This document shows, one piece after another, positions 6,805-15,813 of a stretch of 60,735 nucleotides of DNA. The notes beneath the pieces are model-generated. The model did not search any database. It was not told where the DNA came from and worked only from the letters and a program-made list of their open reading frames with translations. Origin of the DNA: a virus; IMG/VR virus record IMGVR_UViG_3300042384_000237, positions 1-60,735 of that record. One strand, 5' to 3'. Numbering within the stretch: the stretch's first letter is position 1; the number at the start of each line of letters is the position of its first letter. The translations under genes were made by a program, and so were the position numbers.

Positions 6805-8520
6805 TCACCCGTGACAACTCAGACACTCGCCCGTTGTATTCGACTTGACGCCATTCTCCGTGCGAATGTAATACAACGATTTAATGTTTTCATTTAAAAA
6901 AGCCTCCTGATGTATCTCTGAAATATATTCTTCACTAGTATCAGAATCAAAGAATAAGTTAATACTCTGTGCTTGATCAATAAACGGTTGTCTAGCAGAA
7001 GCTAGCCTCAAGATAGCTTTCTGATCAATCTCGAATGCCGTCTTAAACACTTCTTTCTCATGCTGTGTCAACCAGTCTACATGCTGTACAGAGCCTTTAT
7101 GCGCCACAATATCATCGAGAGTTTCTTTTTCATCTAAGCCTTCTCTTTTGATTATCTTCATCAATGCGGGACTCGATCGTTTCATCTTACCTCCTGCACT
7201 ATTCTGAACAAATACGTTCTTATAGATAGGCTCGATACCTTGACTTGCGCCACCGGCAATCAATGCTGAAGAAAGATTAGGAGCTATTGCCATTAAATGA
7301 GTATTGCGTAAGCCTGTACCTTTACACCATTCAGGTTCACCCCATTCTTTTGCCATCCATTTAGAAGCCTCAATAGTCTTTGCTTGCATATCTTTAAATA
7401 GGTTCTGATTAAAGAGATGAGCATCAAATGATTCAAATGGAATATTGTGATCTTGTAAGTACGTATGAAAACCTAATAATCCTAATCCTAACGCTCTACT
7501 ATCTCTCGCGAATCGAGCAATTCTTTCAAGACCTGGAATCTTCTCGGTGATACGTATCTGATCCTCGTTGACACAATCGAGAAACACTGTAGCCACAAAG
7601 ATAGCATCTGTGTCTTTCCATTCGTCATACTTAGTTGCATTCATACTGCTTAACACACAAGAGTATGTATAGTCTTCGCCAGTTGTATAATCGGTGCCAC
7701 TAAATAAAGTAATTTCTGTGCACAAATTAGAAGCCTTTACCTTTAAGCCTCTTTCTTTATACATAGAGGGACTGGCTCTATTTACTTTATCAACAAAGAA
7801 GCAATAGCCTCTTCCGAACATTCTCAGTTTCATTATCTCTGTGAATCTTCTGTTTGCTTCTTCATCACCGGCTTCTAGTGCATCAACAAAGTCATCTGTT
7901 ATAATCCACCCTAAATTAGCATCTTCTGGACTCTTTGTCACATGAATAACAATCTCATCAAAGTCGTCATGCGTAGCTTCTATATAGCCTGCCCATGCTC
8001 CACGTCTTTGTGAGCCTTGACTGATGTCCTGAGCTACACGCACAAACCCCTTAAACACAGGCAATACGCCACTAGCACTACCAGCGACGCCAGTGATATC
8101 GCTGCCACGAGCACGGATGTCACCCAAGTAACTTGATGTCCCATAACCTTCCTTCGACAGTAAAGCTGCCTCTTTTTGTTTCTCGTAGAAATCGAATACT
8201 GTGTCACCAACGTAACTGCCGGAACAACTTACTGGTGCTCCGAACCCTGTTCCCATATTTGCGCAGACCGGTGTTGATGGAATGAGCCATCCCCTCCAAA
8301 GTAATTGAAAGAATTTATCACTCCAGTAAGCTGGATGTTCAGTATATGTAGCAGCGTGATTTGCAATACGGCGATACACAGTATATAGATCAGGATATCT
8401 CTCTGAAACATATTTTTCCTTAAGAATTTGCCAGCTGTTAGTGATTACCCAATCAGGAAGTTTACCTTCATCTTGGAGTTGTTTTCTTTCCGCAGATAAG
8501 TCTCTATAAATGCTCGTCAT
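6805..8520 (-). CDS. nrdA: Class I ribonucleotide reductase large subunit
   Basis: The 571-residue protein carries the full catalytic set: Cys99 in SCSG and Cys288 in YSC (the redox pair at the active site), Cys267 and Glu269 in NLCTEI (thiyl radical and general base), and the C-terminal ECLSC pair (Cys566, Cys569) that re-reduces the site. It is about 190 residues shorter than E. coli NrdA because the N-terminal ATP-cone is absent, so dATP feedback inhibition is probably lost, as in other phage enzymes. It reduces ribonucleotides for DNA synthesis with NrdB, whose stop overlaps its start by one nt. No glutaredoxin or NrdI is visible, so host reductants are needed. Confidence 0.96.
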   Translation of the reverse strand: MTSIYRDLSAERKQLQDEGKLPDWVITNSWQILKEKYVSERYPDLYTVYRRIANHAATYTEHPAYWSDKFFQLLWRGWLIPSTPVCANMGTGFGAPVSCSGSYVGDTVFDFYEKQKEAALLSKEGYGTSSYLGDIRARGSDITGVAGSASGVLPVFKGFVRVAQDISQGSQRRGAWAGYIEATHDDFDEIVIHVTKSPEDANLGWIITDDFVDALEAGDEEANRRFTEIMKLRMFGRGYCFFVDKVNRASPSMYKERGLKVKASNLCTEITLFSGTDYTTGEDYTYSCVLSSMNATKYDEWKDTDAIFVATVFLDCVNEDQIRITEKIPGLERIARFARDSRALGLGLLGFHTYLQDHNIPFESFDAHLFNQNLFKDMQAKTIEASKWMAKEWGEPEWCKGTGLRNTHLMAIAPNLSSALIAGGASQGIEPIYKNVFVQNSAGGKMKRSSPALMKIIKREGLDEKETLDDIVAHKGSVQHVDWLTQHEKEVFKTAFEIDQKAILRLASARQPFIDQAQSINLFFDSDTSEEYISEIHQEAFLNENIKSLYYIRTENGVKSNTTGECLSCHG

Positions 8521-9515
8521 TATACCTTCCAGCTAAATTTACTTTTATTCCAATCACGTTTATAATCATTGCCGATAGCAATGAATGTATCATGTAATGT
8601 TGATGAATCAATATCCAAGTAGAACCAGTCTTTAATAGGGTTGTATTCAGGCTCAAATACAGGTGGATAGCCCATTTGTTCTAAACACGTATCCAATCTA
8701 TGTTGTACAAACGCTTCCAACATTCTAGCATTAATACCGGGGATTGGCCCTTTCTCAAATATCTTATGAATGATTTGACGCTCGTGTTCAAATAGAATCC
8801 AAGCTGTTACTTCTAACTCATTTGCAAGTTTGTCTAAAGGGATCGGATCAGTGCCATCTTCCAACGTCTCATGTAGTAGTGTATTAAAGATCCACGCTCC
8901 TGCCTTGGAGTGCATGTTTTCATCAATAGCAGAAAAATTAATTCCCGCATTGATATTCTGGAATTTATTTTTACCGTCATTGTTAAAATGCTTCAGGAAG
9001 GCGAATGAGGAATACAAAATAGCACCTTCGATCATACTAAAGATGCCTACCGATTTGAGCTTATCATAAGTTGTTTCAGATGATGTAGCTCTCTTTTCTA
9101 ACCATTCCATTCTGTCTTTCAAGATGGGATCATCTAGATAAGAGTTATAGAATTCTTCGTTATCAAGACCTAACAGCTCATTGATCTTGTTATAGAAGGG
9201 TGCGTGGACATTCAGCTCAAACATGGCAAATACTGATGCCATTCTTTGAATATCGGGTCGGGGGAAATGTTTAGAAACGTACCCTTGCCAATAATTTAAA
9301 CCAACGTGTAACTCATAATGTGTGAAAAGTTTCAGAGTACTGATGATTCCATGATATTCTGCTTCGGTGCAGTTCGTCTTTAATTCATGGATATCCTTTT
9401 CAACCTCCACCTCTTCTGCAAACCATATAACACTTGTCTGTTCTTCTGCGAACTTTATAGCGGCTAGATAATCCGTACCATAGCTGGTTCTGGGGGTTAG
9501 TATTTGTGCAGCCAT
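8520..9515 (-). CDS. nrdB: Class I ribonucleotide reductase small subunit
   Basis: The 331-residue R2 protein carries metal-ligand candidates Glu68 (YELHVG), Glu100/His104 (FELNVH), Glu163 (IEGAILYSSF) and Glu199/His202 (DENMH). The radical tyrosine is Tyr108 (His+4, as E. coli Tyr122). In E. coli R2 the helix-B ligands are spaced i,i+3 (Glu115, His118); here the only nearby Glu is at i-4 and Leu101 occupies the i-3 place. The first ligand is Glu rather than Asp. It is still likely a dimetal, tyrosyl-radical enzyme of the phage lineage. It is coupled to nrdA downstream and starts 9 nt after the primase-helicase stop. Confidence 0.95.
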   Translation of the reverse strand: MAAQILTPRTSYGTDYLAAIKFAEEQTSVIWFAEEVEVEKDIHELKTNCTEAEYHGIISTLKLFTHYELHVGLNYWQGYVSKHFPRPDIQRMASVFAMFELNVHAPFYNKINELLGLDNEEFYNSYLDDPILKDRMEWLEKRATSSETTYDKLKSVGIFSMIEGAILYSSFAFLKHFNNDGKNKFQNINAGINFSAIDENMHSKAGAWIFNTLLHETLEDGTDPIPLDKLANELEVTAWILFEHERQIIHKIFEKGPIPGINARMLEAFVQHRLDTCLEQMGYPPVFEPEYNPIKDWFYLDIDSSTLHDTFIAIGNDYKRDWNKSKFSWKV

Positions 9516-9524
9516 TTTCTATCC

Positions 9525-11153
9525 TTAAATTACTGAAAATTCGTCTGTGGGGTCTACTTCTGAAGGCATTAATCTACCTGTTTGATAGATGTAATTAGCA
9601 CCTTTGACAACCCCTGTTAAACCTGTATAGCGTGATTTTAATACACGCATCTTAATATGATTCCTGTCGGATTCAAATTGTGCTGTCGAATCTCTTGCGA
9701 ATGATATAATATCAAAAGAGACTTGCTTAATAGAGCCGGAACCCCTAATGTCATCGATAGAAGGCAGTTTACCTTCTTCAAATGATTTACCACCTGTTGG
9801 TGCCTTTCTCAGGTGACTCACAAGACCTATCCACACGGGATGCCTTTGGCAGAGCCTTAATAAGTCATTCATTGTTTTATCTACAGCTTCATTACCCGTT
9901 AAGCCATCTACCCCTTCAGAAACCAGGATAGTTATATGATCAATAAACAGATACTCACAACCTGATAAGGCCATGAACTCTAATTTCTCGACTATAGATG
10001 TATCATTCATAGAGCCTTGGTGATCTAACAGTAATATTCTGTCTTCACCAAATACTTCATCATAGCCAATTTTTAAAGCCTCAATAGGTAATTCTTCTGC
10101 TGCAGGATTTCTATCGATAGCTAACCCGCATAATTTTCTAGTAGTTTCAGCAGGACTTTCTTCTAAAGAGACGATGCCTATTTTACTATTAGTTGTTCTT
10201 ATGAGATGTAATATAATCTCTCTAAGAATTGAGCTCTTGCCAGATCCCGTTCCTGAGATAAATAGTGCTATCTCAGAAGGCCGCATGCCTTTTGTTTTCT
10301 CATTTACGCCTTTTAAACAGTCTGGGTAGGGTACAGATGGTATTGAATTGTAATTTACCATTGCATCCCAAAGCTGTTCTTTCCTCAAGATGCCAGCGGG
10401 AATATACTTAGTTGCTTCAAAGATTGCTGTCATTAACTCTTGGCTGGATTTTTCTACAAGAACAGCATTAGCATCTTTCAGAGATAGCTTTACAATCTTT
10501 ACTTTATCAAAGCCAATAATTTTAATTGCTTCTTTCGTTGCCTTATCACCGGCTTCATCGTGATCTAAGCATAATACCACTTCATTAAAAGATCTCACCC
10601 AATCTCTATTCTCTAAAATAGTCTTTGTCATACTAGCAGATGCCAAACTAACAACCGGATAAATCTTTTTATACTTGTCAAAGGAGGCTTGCGCTACGCT
10701 CAAAGCATCTAGTTCCCCCTCTGTGATGATTAACTTCTTTCCACCGCCATTGAATTTACTCATGCCGAAGAGTTCTGTCGATTTCTTAATCCACGTAAAT
10801 GTCTTAGGCAATGCTCTTACCTTATATGCACCTTCTTTACCGTAAGGATAATAGTGTGTATCAATTTCACCACCTTCATTGAAAGCTACTTTTACACCAA
10901 AGAACTCACAAACCTCTTTGCTGATCTTCCTATCCTTCAGAGCACTTGAGGGAAATTTAGAAACATCTAAGTTGAATGCTTGCTTATTGGTTTTGATCGG
11001 TGCAAAGTCTGCCATACTCTCATACTCCTTATCCGGCGAAAAAGATGTTCTACAGCTGAAGCAATGTGATTTAAAATCCTCATATACTTGTACGGCATCT
11101 GAAGAACCACATTTTTTACAAGGTTGATTCCTACTTATAATTGCCTTACTCAT
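9525..11153 (-). CDS. T7 gp4-like primase-helicase
   Basis: The 542-residue protein has three modules. An N-terminal zinc ribbon (Cys12, Cys15, Cys31, Cys34) reads the priming site. A TOPRIM primase domain has Glu145 in TEGELDA and the LDHDEAGD acidic cluster near 196-203. A RecA/DnaB-type helicase domain has Walker A GTGSGKSS at 301-308, a Walker B-like YLFIDH and a C-terminal SRYTG loop. The length matches T7 gp4 (566). It unwinds DNA at the fork and primes the lagging strand with the family A polymerase encoded upstream. Its start overlaps the GIY-YIG gene by 8 nt. Confidence 0.95.
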   Translation of the reverse strand: MSKAIISRNQPCKKCGSSDAVQVYEDFKSHCFSCRTSFSPDKEYESMADFAPIKTNKQAFNLDVSKFPSSALKDRKISKEVCEFFGVKVAFNEGGEIDTHYYPYGKEGAYKVRALPKTFTWIKKSTELFGMSKFNGGGKKLIITEGELDALSVAQASFDKYKKIYPVVSLASASMTKTILENRDWVRSFNEVVLCLDHDEAGDKATKEAIKIIGFDKVKIVKLSLKDANAVLVEKSSQELMTAIFEATKYIPAGILRKEQLWDAMVNYNSIPSVPYPDCLKGVNEKTKGMRPSEIALFISGTGSGKSSILREIILHLIRTTNSKIGIVSLEESPAETTRKLCGLAIDRNPAAEELPIEALKIGYDEVFGEDRILLLDHQGSMNDTSIVEKLEFMALSGCEYLFIDHITILVSEGVDGLTGNEAVDKTMNDLLRLCQRHPVWIGLVSHLRKAPTGGKSFEEGKLPSIDDIRGSGSIKQVSFDIISFARDSTAQFESDRNHIKMRVLKSRYTGLTGVVKGANYIYQTGRLMPSEVDPTDEFSVI

Positions 11154-11631
11154 CTGGAATAGTACCTCCTATCGTGAGATGTAATCTATCTTTATGCTTG
11201 GTTGTCACAGGTTCTGTAACGTTCCAAGAGATCGGCTCAATCCTTTTATTATACCAGACATCAGTCGTTGGTGCTTCTACATAGCATAAAGACCATGTTT
11301 CTGCCCAAGCTAATGAACCTTTCTTTTTATATTCTTCTATACAGATGAAGAGGAACTCTTCTTTTGGCCTTTCCGCGAAGTGAGCTTTAAGGCATGCAGA
11401 GCTACTCTTGTATCTTTTCCAGTCCGACTCAACCCCGCGATTGAGCTTACCAGCACCTCGATAATTTTTCTTCCCGAGATAATATTTCTTAAGTATTGTA
11501 TCGAATATAATATATATGAATCCCACATATTCTTTTGCTCCCATTTGTTTATCAAAATTCCAATGGCCATTCTTAAACCGACTTACTGATTTAGTGGCTA
11601 TCTGTAATACACTTCCTGTGAATTTAGTCAT
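11146..11631 (-). CDS. GIY-YIG-type endonuclease (SegE-like)
   Basis: The 161-residue protein has the GIY-YIG signature at about residues 37-56: GFIYII...KKYYLGKK. It continues with ESDWKRYKSSS and a downstream Glu (AWAETWSLCY), the arrangement of the T4 SegE family. No separate DNA-binding domain follows. It overlaps both neighbours by 8 nt in the replication operon, between exonuclease and primase-helicase. T7 keeps its junction-resolving endonuclease I (gp3) in a comparable place, and no gp3 or endonuclease VII homologue was seen. It may be a homing enzyme or may have been recruited as the phage's structure-specific nuclease. Confidence 0.8.
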   Translation of the reverse strand: MTKFTGSVLQIATKSVSRFKNGHWNFDKQMGAKEYVGFIYIIFDTILKKYYLGKKNYRGAGKLNRGVESDWKRYKSSSACLKAHFAERPKEEFLFICIEEYKKKGSLAWAETWSLCYVEAPTTDVWYNKRIEPISWNVTEPVTTKHKDRLHLTIGGTIPDE

Positions 11632-12424
11632 AGATTAAATCCCATGCCGAAGGCCAATTATCAAATGAGAAGTAATCATTTAAAGTCTCTTGAAGGTGTA
11701 TCATCTTACCATTAGATAATAAGAACGATGCCCAATCCTCTCCGAAGGCTTTTACATATTGTGTTATAACTTCATTCTGGAATTCGAGTTCAGTTTTGCA
11801 ATCCGCCAATATCTTCTTAGCTTTTACATTACCTAGATTGTAAATACCTGGAATATTATCTGTACTATCACCTTTGAGTAATTGTTCATAATAATTTCTC
11901 ATGCCCATTTCTTCTGTAACAACACTTACTTCTCCACTCTTTATATTATAATGCTTCCCAGGAATCATTAAGAGATCCTTGTCTATTGAGCATATAATAA
12001 AGTCTACCCCTGCGCCTCTACACTCTTCCGCCCAGATTCTTAATAAATCATCAGCCTCTCTGCCGTGAGCAGGTACCACTAATTCTTCAAATATTGCCAG
12101 ATCTCTCACCGCAGGTACAAACTCATTGCGAGCCACGCCTGCTTTGATACGATTCGCTTTATACTCAGAATAGATATCATCTCTGAAATTCCAATCGCCT
12201 TTTACTGCAGCACAGTAATCTGTGGCAAAAGTATTTTCAATTACTTGTTCCAATTCTGATTGAAAGATTCTCCATATCGATTCCATATACTTTCTGTCTT
12301 GCTCTATAGTATACGTGGGAAGAATTTTATTACCGTCCATATCTAACTCAATTCTACTTCTATCATCCCTGTTGTAGCAACATTTATGACATAAAATATC
12401 TGCGTCTATTAATGCAATCGTCAT
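11624..12424 (-). CDS. 5'-3' exonuclease (T7 gp6 / FEN-like)
   Basis: The 266-residue protein starts at MTIALIDADI, where AGGA lies 8 nt upstream; the longer frame begins inside the polymerase gene. PIN/FEN-type acidic residues are seen in ALIDADI, AHGREADDLLR, CSIDKDLL and KGDSTDNIPGI, the last being the helix-hairpin-helix segment with the metal-binding Asp pair. The enzyme removes RNA primers and makes 3' overhangs in recombination. It lies 8 nt after the polymerase stop in the T7-like replication operon. Confidence 0.93.
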   Translation of the reverse strand: MTIALIDADILCHKCCYNRDDRSRIELDMDGNKILPTYTIEQDRKYMESIWRIFQSELEQVIENTFATDYCAAVKGDWNFRDDIYSEYKANRIKAGVARNEFVPAVRDLAIFEELVVPAHGREADDLLRIWAEECRGAGVDFIICSIDKDLLMIPGKHYNIKSGEVSVVTEEMGMRNYYEQLLKGDSTDNIPGIYNLGNVKAKKILADCKTELEFQNEVITQYVKAFGEDWASFLLSNGKMIHLQETLNDYFSFDNWPSAWDLIYD

Positions 12425-12432
12425 CTTATTTC

Positions 12433-14301
12433 CTAGTGAGTATCGAGCCAAGTATCACCGAATGATCCACTGCCATCCATGATTGTAATACCAAATAATT
12501 TTGGACCTTCTCCAAAAGCTTTTATTCCTAATTCTACAGCTCTTGCCGCATGTTCTTCCGGAACCATTACCTGAAACTCATCATGATAAAGAATCAAGGG
12601 TTGATATGGAATCTTTTCAGCTTTCAGATATTCTTGCATCAACATACAAGCAGCTCCACAAGTTATCTTCTCTGCAGACTGTAATAGGTATACTAAGAGC
12701 TTATGAAAGCTGTCTACATATACTCTGTTACCTGCAATAGAAGGGATATACCCATCTCCATTCTGTTTTGTTTTACCATATATATTCTCAAGCTTTCCTA
12801 AGAGATCTGCGAACCCAGGAACAGCTTTAATAAAGCCAGCTTTTAACTTCTTACCTTTCTCATCATTCATCTCACCGTTGAAGATATATGACCATAGTTT
12901 GCCTCCACTTGCTCCGAATAAGAAGGCATATAAAACTCTCTTAGCAGCTGTTCGTGGGACTATATGTGATACTTTCATCTTCTTAAGAATACTTGTTAAG
13001 ATATCTGCATTATACTGATGAATATCACCGTTGAGCAGTGTGTCAATAAATGTTTCATCTCCTAAGTAGTGTGCTAAACCTCTAGCTTGGTTACCCGCAG
13101 AATCACAGCCAACTATCTTCCAACCTTCTTTACATTTAAACAAACTTCTCATTTGTTTGCCGTAAGCTGAATCAGGGCTTGGTACATTTACGATAATAGA
13201 ATGTCTACTACGCATGCTTGGTGTTCCAATGACCATACAATCACCGTGTAATCTGCCCTTATCGTCTACGTTAGCTAGCCATGTTTTTACAATACTCTGT
13301 CTAGCCTTTACAGTCAAGAAATCTTTATAGAGCTTACCATCACCACCCAAGAACTCTAAAGAATCCTCAGTAATCTTTGGTGTTGTCTTGTTTCTTTTAC
13401 GAGTCCCTTCATCCATTTTGTAGTTCCAATCTGTTGGAACCCAACCCTGTCGATATAGAAAGATCTTTACATCTGTTACAGAGTCTAAGCTTAGTGGTTC
13501 AATAGTAATTCTACTATACGGACCGTCTACGATTCTATCTTCTACTTCTACACCACTCCAAGGGTTTACATCAAACCATCTGGCTGTATGAGCATCATAC
13601 TTCCCTTCTTTGGTCCACTTAGGTTTCTTAGGCTCAACAATACCTAATTTCTTATCTACAGCCACGATCTTTAAACCTAATTTAGAGTTTAGAGCTTGAT
13701 AAGTTTTGTTCATCTCTCTTTGCAATTCTTCAAATAGCTCTTGAGCTTTATCTACATTGAAGGGCCAGCCAGCTGTGTTAGCTTCTGCACACCATTTACT
13801 TACGGCATGTTCTGCTTGCACATATGTAGTTATTAAAGGTGTTGTTTCTTTAGCTTCTTGTAACTCTCTACGAAGAATTTCAAATACCTTATGATTTAAA
13901 CCAACATCGCGTTCACAGTATGTAGCCATTTCTTCGCTATACTGTGACCAATCTTCAAATTCACCTTTAGGGTAATCCAGAGACTCGCCCCATACTTTTA
14001 AGCTATGCCCTTTATCCCCAAACCTTCTATAATCTAGAATTTGAGATAGAAGTAGTGTATCTACTATCTTAACATTTTCAGGTACTTTATAATCGAATAA
14101 TTTAGAAAGAACTGATATATCATAATTTATAATATTATGGCCTATAAGAGTCTTTGCAGTATTAAATACTTTCATCCAACGCATATCTCCCTCGAGATAC
14201 CTTTTGTACTCACCCTTGTCTATGTCATAAGTAATCAAGATCCACATATTACTTACATCTTTTAAGAGACCATTTGTCTCAATATCAAACACGTAGTTCA
14301 T
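12433..14301 (-). CDS. Family A DNA polymerase (T7 gp5-like)
   Basis: The 622-residue protein has an N-terminal 3'-5' exonuclease (Exo I FDIETNG with Asp6/Glu8, Exo II GHNIINYD, Exo III region ATYCERDVGLN). Polymerase motif A has Asp400, motif B Arg450/Lys454/Tyr458 and motif C His573-Asp574. The T7 steric-gate glutamate (Glu480) is Gln405 here, and its partner Tyr530 is Phe462, a paired substitution. Tyr458 occupies the T7 Tyr526 position that governs dideoxynucleotide discrimination. The T7 thioredoxin-binding loop is not obvious. It is the main replicase; a terminator lies just upstream of the start. Confidence 0.96.
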   Translation of the reverse strand: MNYVFDIETNGLLKDVSNMWILITYDIDKGEYKRYLEGDMRWMKVFNTAKTLIGHNIINYDISVLSKLFDYKVPENVKIVDTLLLSQILDYRRFGDKGHSLKVWGESLDYPKGEFEDWSQYSEEMATYCERDVGLNHKVFEILRRELQEAKETTPLITTYVQAEHAVSKWCAEANTAGWPFNVDKAQELFEELQREMNKTYQALNSKLGLKIVAVDKKLGIVEPKKPKWTKEGKYDAHTARWFDVNPWSGVEVEDRIVDGPYSRITIEPLSLDSVTDVKIFLYRQGWVPTDWNYKMDEGTRKRNKTTPKITEDSLEFLGGDGKLYKDFLTVKARQSIVKTWLANVDDKGRLHGDCMVIGTPSMRSRHSIIVNVPSPDSAYGKQMRSLFKCKEGWKIVGCDSAGNQARGLAHYLGDETFIDTLLNGDIHQYNADILTSILKKMKVSHIVPRTAAKRVLYAFLFGASGGKLWSYIFNGEMNDEKGKKLKAGFIKAVPGFADLLGKLENIYGKTKQNGDGYIPSIAGNRVYVDSFHKLLVYLLQSAEKITCGAACMLMQEYLKAEKIPYQPLILYHDEFQVMVPEEHAARAVELGIKAFGEGPKLFGITIMDGSGSFGDTWLDTH

Positions 14302-14311
14302 AAAATCTCCG

Positions 14312-14348
14312 AAATAAAGGCGCTCCGATTATTAGTCAGAACGCCTTT
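14312..14348 (-). terminator. Terminator-like hairpin
   Basis: The minus strand has AAAGGCG pairing with CGCCTTT and a loop of about 20 nt, followed by ATTTC. It lies between the DUF3310-like gene and the DNA polymerase. The U-run is broken, so it may be a partial terminator that lowers polymerase expression relative to SSB. Confidence 0.7.
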
Positions 14349-14355
14349 GTACAAC

Positions 14356-14862
14356 TTACGATGCTAAAATTGCATCCACTTCACTGACCTTAATCGGTCT
14401 GCCTGCTTTCTTGTATGCTATCAAATAAGATAGATACCATCTTGCTTTTTCTAATTCTTGGATAGAGTCGTCTTTTTGACCGTTTCTATCTAAATATTTT
14501 CTAATTTGCATTTCAACAGCTGCTTCAAATTTAGCTGGATCTCTCAGTGTGGGTATACGACTCATTGCGTCTAACCATTGATAGTCTTCTAAATAACCTT
14601 TATAATGTTTTGGATCTACTGCAGACTTAACTCTATCGGGACCTTTCATACCAGGACTTGAAGCCCAATGTGATCTCTCTATTGTTGCCATCCAACCTTC
14701 GCATTGGTCTATTGTATGTAATCCTCCAACATATTGAGAATCTTTTGATATTCTAATGTAATCTGAATTGTCTTGTACAAATTTCTCAAATGCTATTTGG
14801 AAATCCGTATAAGTATTAATGATTGCATTATTATCTTGCATAACTAGATCATAGACGTACAT
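14356..14862 (-). CDS. DUF3310-like protein
   Basis: The 168-residue protein contains a DUF3310-type core at residues 82-155: DPKHYKG..., then EDYQWLDAM, then a helix ending in IRKYLDR..., DSIQELEKARWYLSYLI. DUF3310 proteins are common in phage replication regions, sometimes annotated as nucleotide kinases without proof. The N-terminal 75 residues are specific to this protein. It is coupled to the SSB gene (one-nt overlap) and precedes the polymerase, so a replication role is likely, but the activity is unknown. Confidence 0.7.
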   Translation of the reverse strand: MYVYDLVMQDNNAIINTYTDFQIAFEKFVQDNSDYIRISKDSQYVGGLHTIDQCEGWMATIERSHWASSPGMKGPDRVKSAVDPKHYKGYLEDYQWLDAMSRIPTLRDPAKFEAAVEMQIRKYLDRNGQKDDSIQELEKARWYLSYLIAYKKAGRPIKVSEVDAILAS

Positions 14863-15347
14863 TAAAATAAGTCCTCTGCTTCTTCATTACTAACTCTTTC
14901 ATAATCTGCTTCTTCAAAATCCTCACGAGGTTTTGAAATATATACTATATGCTTAGTTACTTGAACAGCCATTAATACATGGCCGACCCCGGCACCTTTT
15001 GTTGGATGTGTGTAGTTGTATTCGAATAACCTAATATTCGCCACAGAGCCGTTACCTAATGTTCTAGGGTCTAAAGGATTCAACGCACCGTCTACTAATT
15101 TGACTGGTTCTTTAGCTTCCCCCGCCGAACCGATCGATTTCTTTTTAAGATTGGCTCTCCAGTAAGGAGTGCTTTCATCTTCTGGTGCAATTCGCTTAAC
15201 AGCCAAACCTGCAGCCAACCATTCATTCTTTTGTTCTGGATTGGTTGTGCGTATTTGCACTTCCCATGTTGGTTGATCTTTATTAAATCTACCGTTTGGA
15301 CGATCCAATTTAGCAAACCACAATTCACAATCTTTTAATACGGCCAT
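14862..15347 (-). CDS. Single-stranded DNA-binding protein (T7 gp2.5-like)
   Basis: The 161-residue protein has an OB-fold-like beta-rich body (CELWFAKLDRP..., WEVQIRTT, IRLFEYNY, GHVLMAVQVTKHIVYI). The acidic C-terminus ends in EEAEDLF, and a terminal aromatic after an acidic tail is the hallmark of SSBs that recruit polymerase and helicase, as in T7 gp2.5. It is the first gene of the replication operon, and repeat R1 lies 34 nt before its start, as expected for an abundant product. Confidence 0.87.
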   Translation of the reverse strand: MAVLKDCELWFAKLDRPNGRFNKDQPTWEVQIRTTNPEQKNEWLAAGLAVKRIAPEDESTPYWRANLKKKSIGSAGEAKEPVKLVDGALNPLDPRTLGNGSVANIRLFEYNYTHPTKGAGVGHVLMAVQVTKHIVYISKPREDFEEADYERVSNEEAEDLF

Positions 15348-15381
15348 TGCTTTCTCTCTCTTTTCGAATAAAATTAAAATA

Positions 15382-15397
15382 GGGTTAATTTAACGGG
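15382..15397 (-). repeat. Intergenic repeat R1, copy 2 (candidate promoter for the replication operon)
   Basis: CCCGTTAAATTAACCC on the minus strand lies 34 nt upstream of the SSB start. An AT-rich leader and the ribosome site follow. It is preceded by the hairpin at 15400-15428, giving a terminator-then-promoter layout at an operon boundary. Confidence 0.7.
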
Positions 15398-15399
15398 TT

Positions 15400-15428
15400 C
15401 TGCCTTGCAACCCTATGGAACAAGGCAG
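15400..15428 (-). terminator. Hairpin before R1 copy 2
   Basis: An 8-bp perfect stem (CTGCCTTG/CAAGGCAG) with a 13-nt loop lies after the stop of the 124-residue gene. No U-run follows, so it may act as a phage-polymerase terminator, an RNA-processing site or a protective 3' end rather than a standard rho-independent terminator. Confidence 0.55.
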
Positions 15429-15438
15429 CCCTATTACT

Positions 15439-15813
15439 TTAGTTAGATTCTTTAATCGATAATGCTACAAACGGATTCATATCAGCATAATAGTTGGGGA
15501 TGTAATATATCGCACCCCCTGTATCGCTTGTGATAGTACAAAATTTAAAGTACCGTACATGCGTGCCAGGTACTCTTTCAGCTATATCGAATACCCCATA
15601 ATCTACCATAAGATTTGTTTCCCTTTCACCATAGATCGGGATGAGGGCAAAATCGAGGAAGTTCTGAACAATATGAACATACCCTCCGATGTGTTCCATA
15701 AAGTCCACATCATCTTTACGCTCTTCAAACAATGGATGAAGATCTGTGATTATATCTTCGGTGACAGTGTTTCTAAAATTCAACAATTCATACAGACTTT
15801 TGAACACGAGCAT
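15439..15813 (-). CDS. Hypothetical protein
   Basis: The 124-residue protein starts at MLVFKSLYEL with a strong GGAGG site inside the previous gene, which it overlaps by 26 nt. It has a helical first half and a beta-rich second half. No family recognised. It ends the small-gene operon just before the R1/SSB boundary. Confidence 0.75.
   Translation of the reverse strand: MLVFKSLYELLNFRNTVTEDIITDLHPLFEERKDDVDFMEHIGGYVHIVQNFLDFALIPIYGERETNLMVDYGVFDIAERVPGTHVRYFKFCTITSDTGGAIYYIPNYYADMNPFVALSIKESN

Noticed and set aside
8520-9515. Metal-free class Ie type NrdB
   Set aside because: The carboxylates Glu68, Glu163 and Glu199 and both histidines remain; only one ligand is shifted, so loss of metals is not supported.
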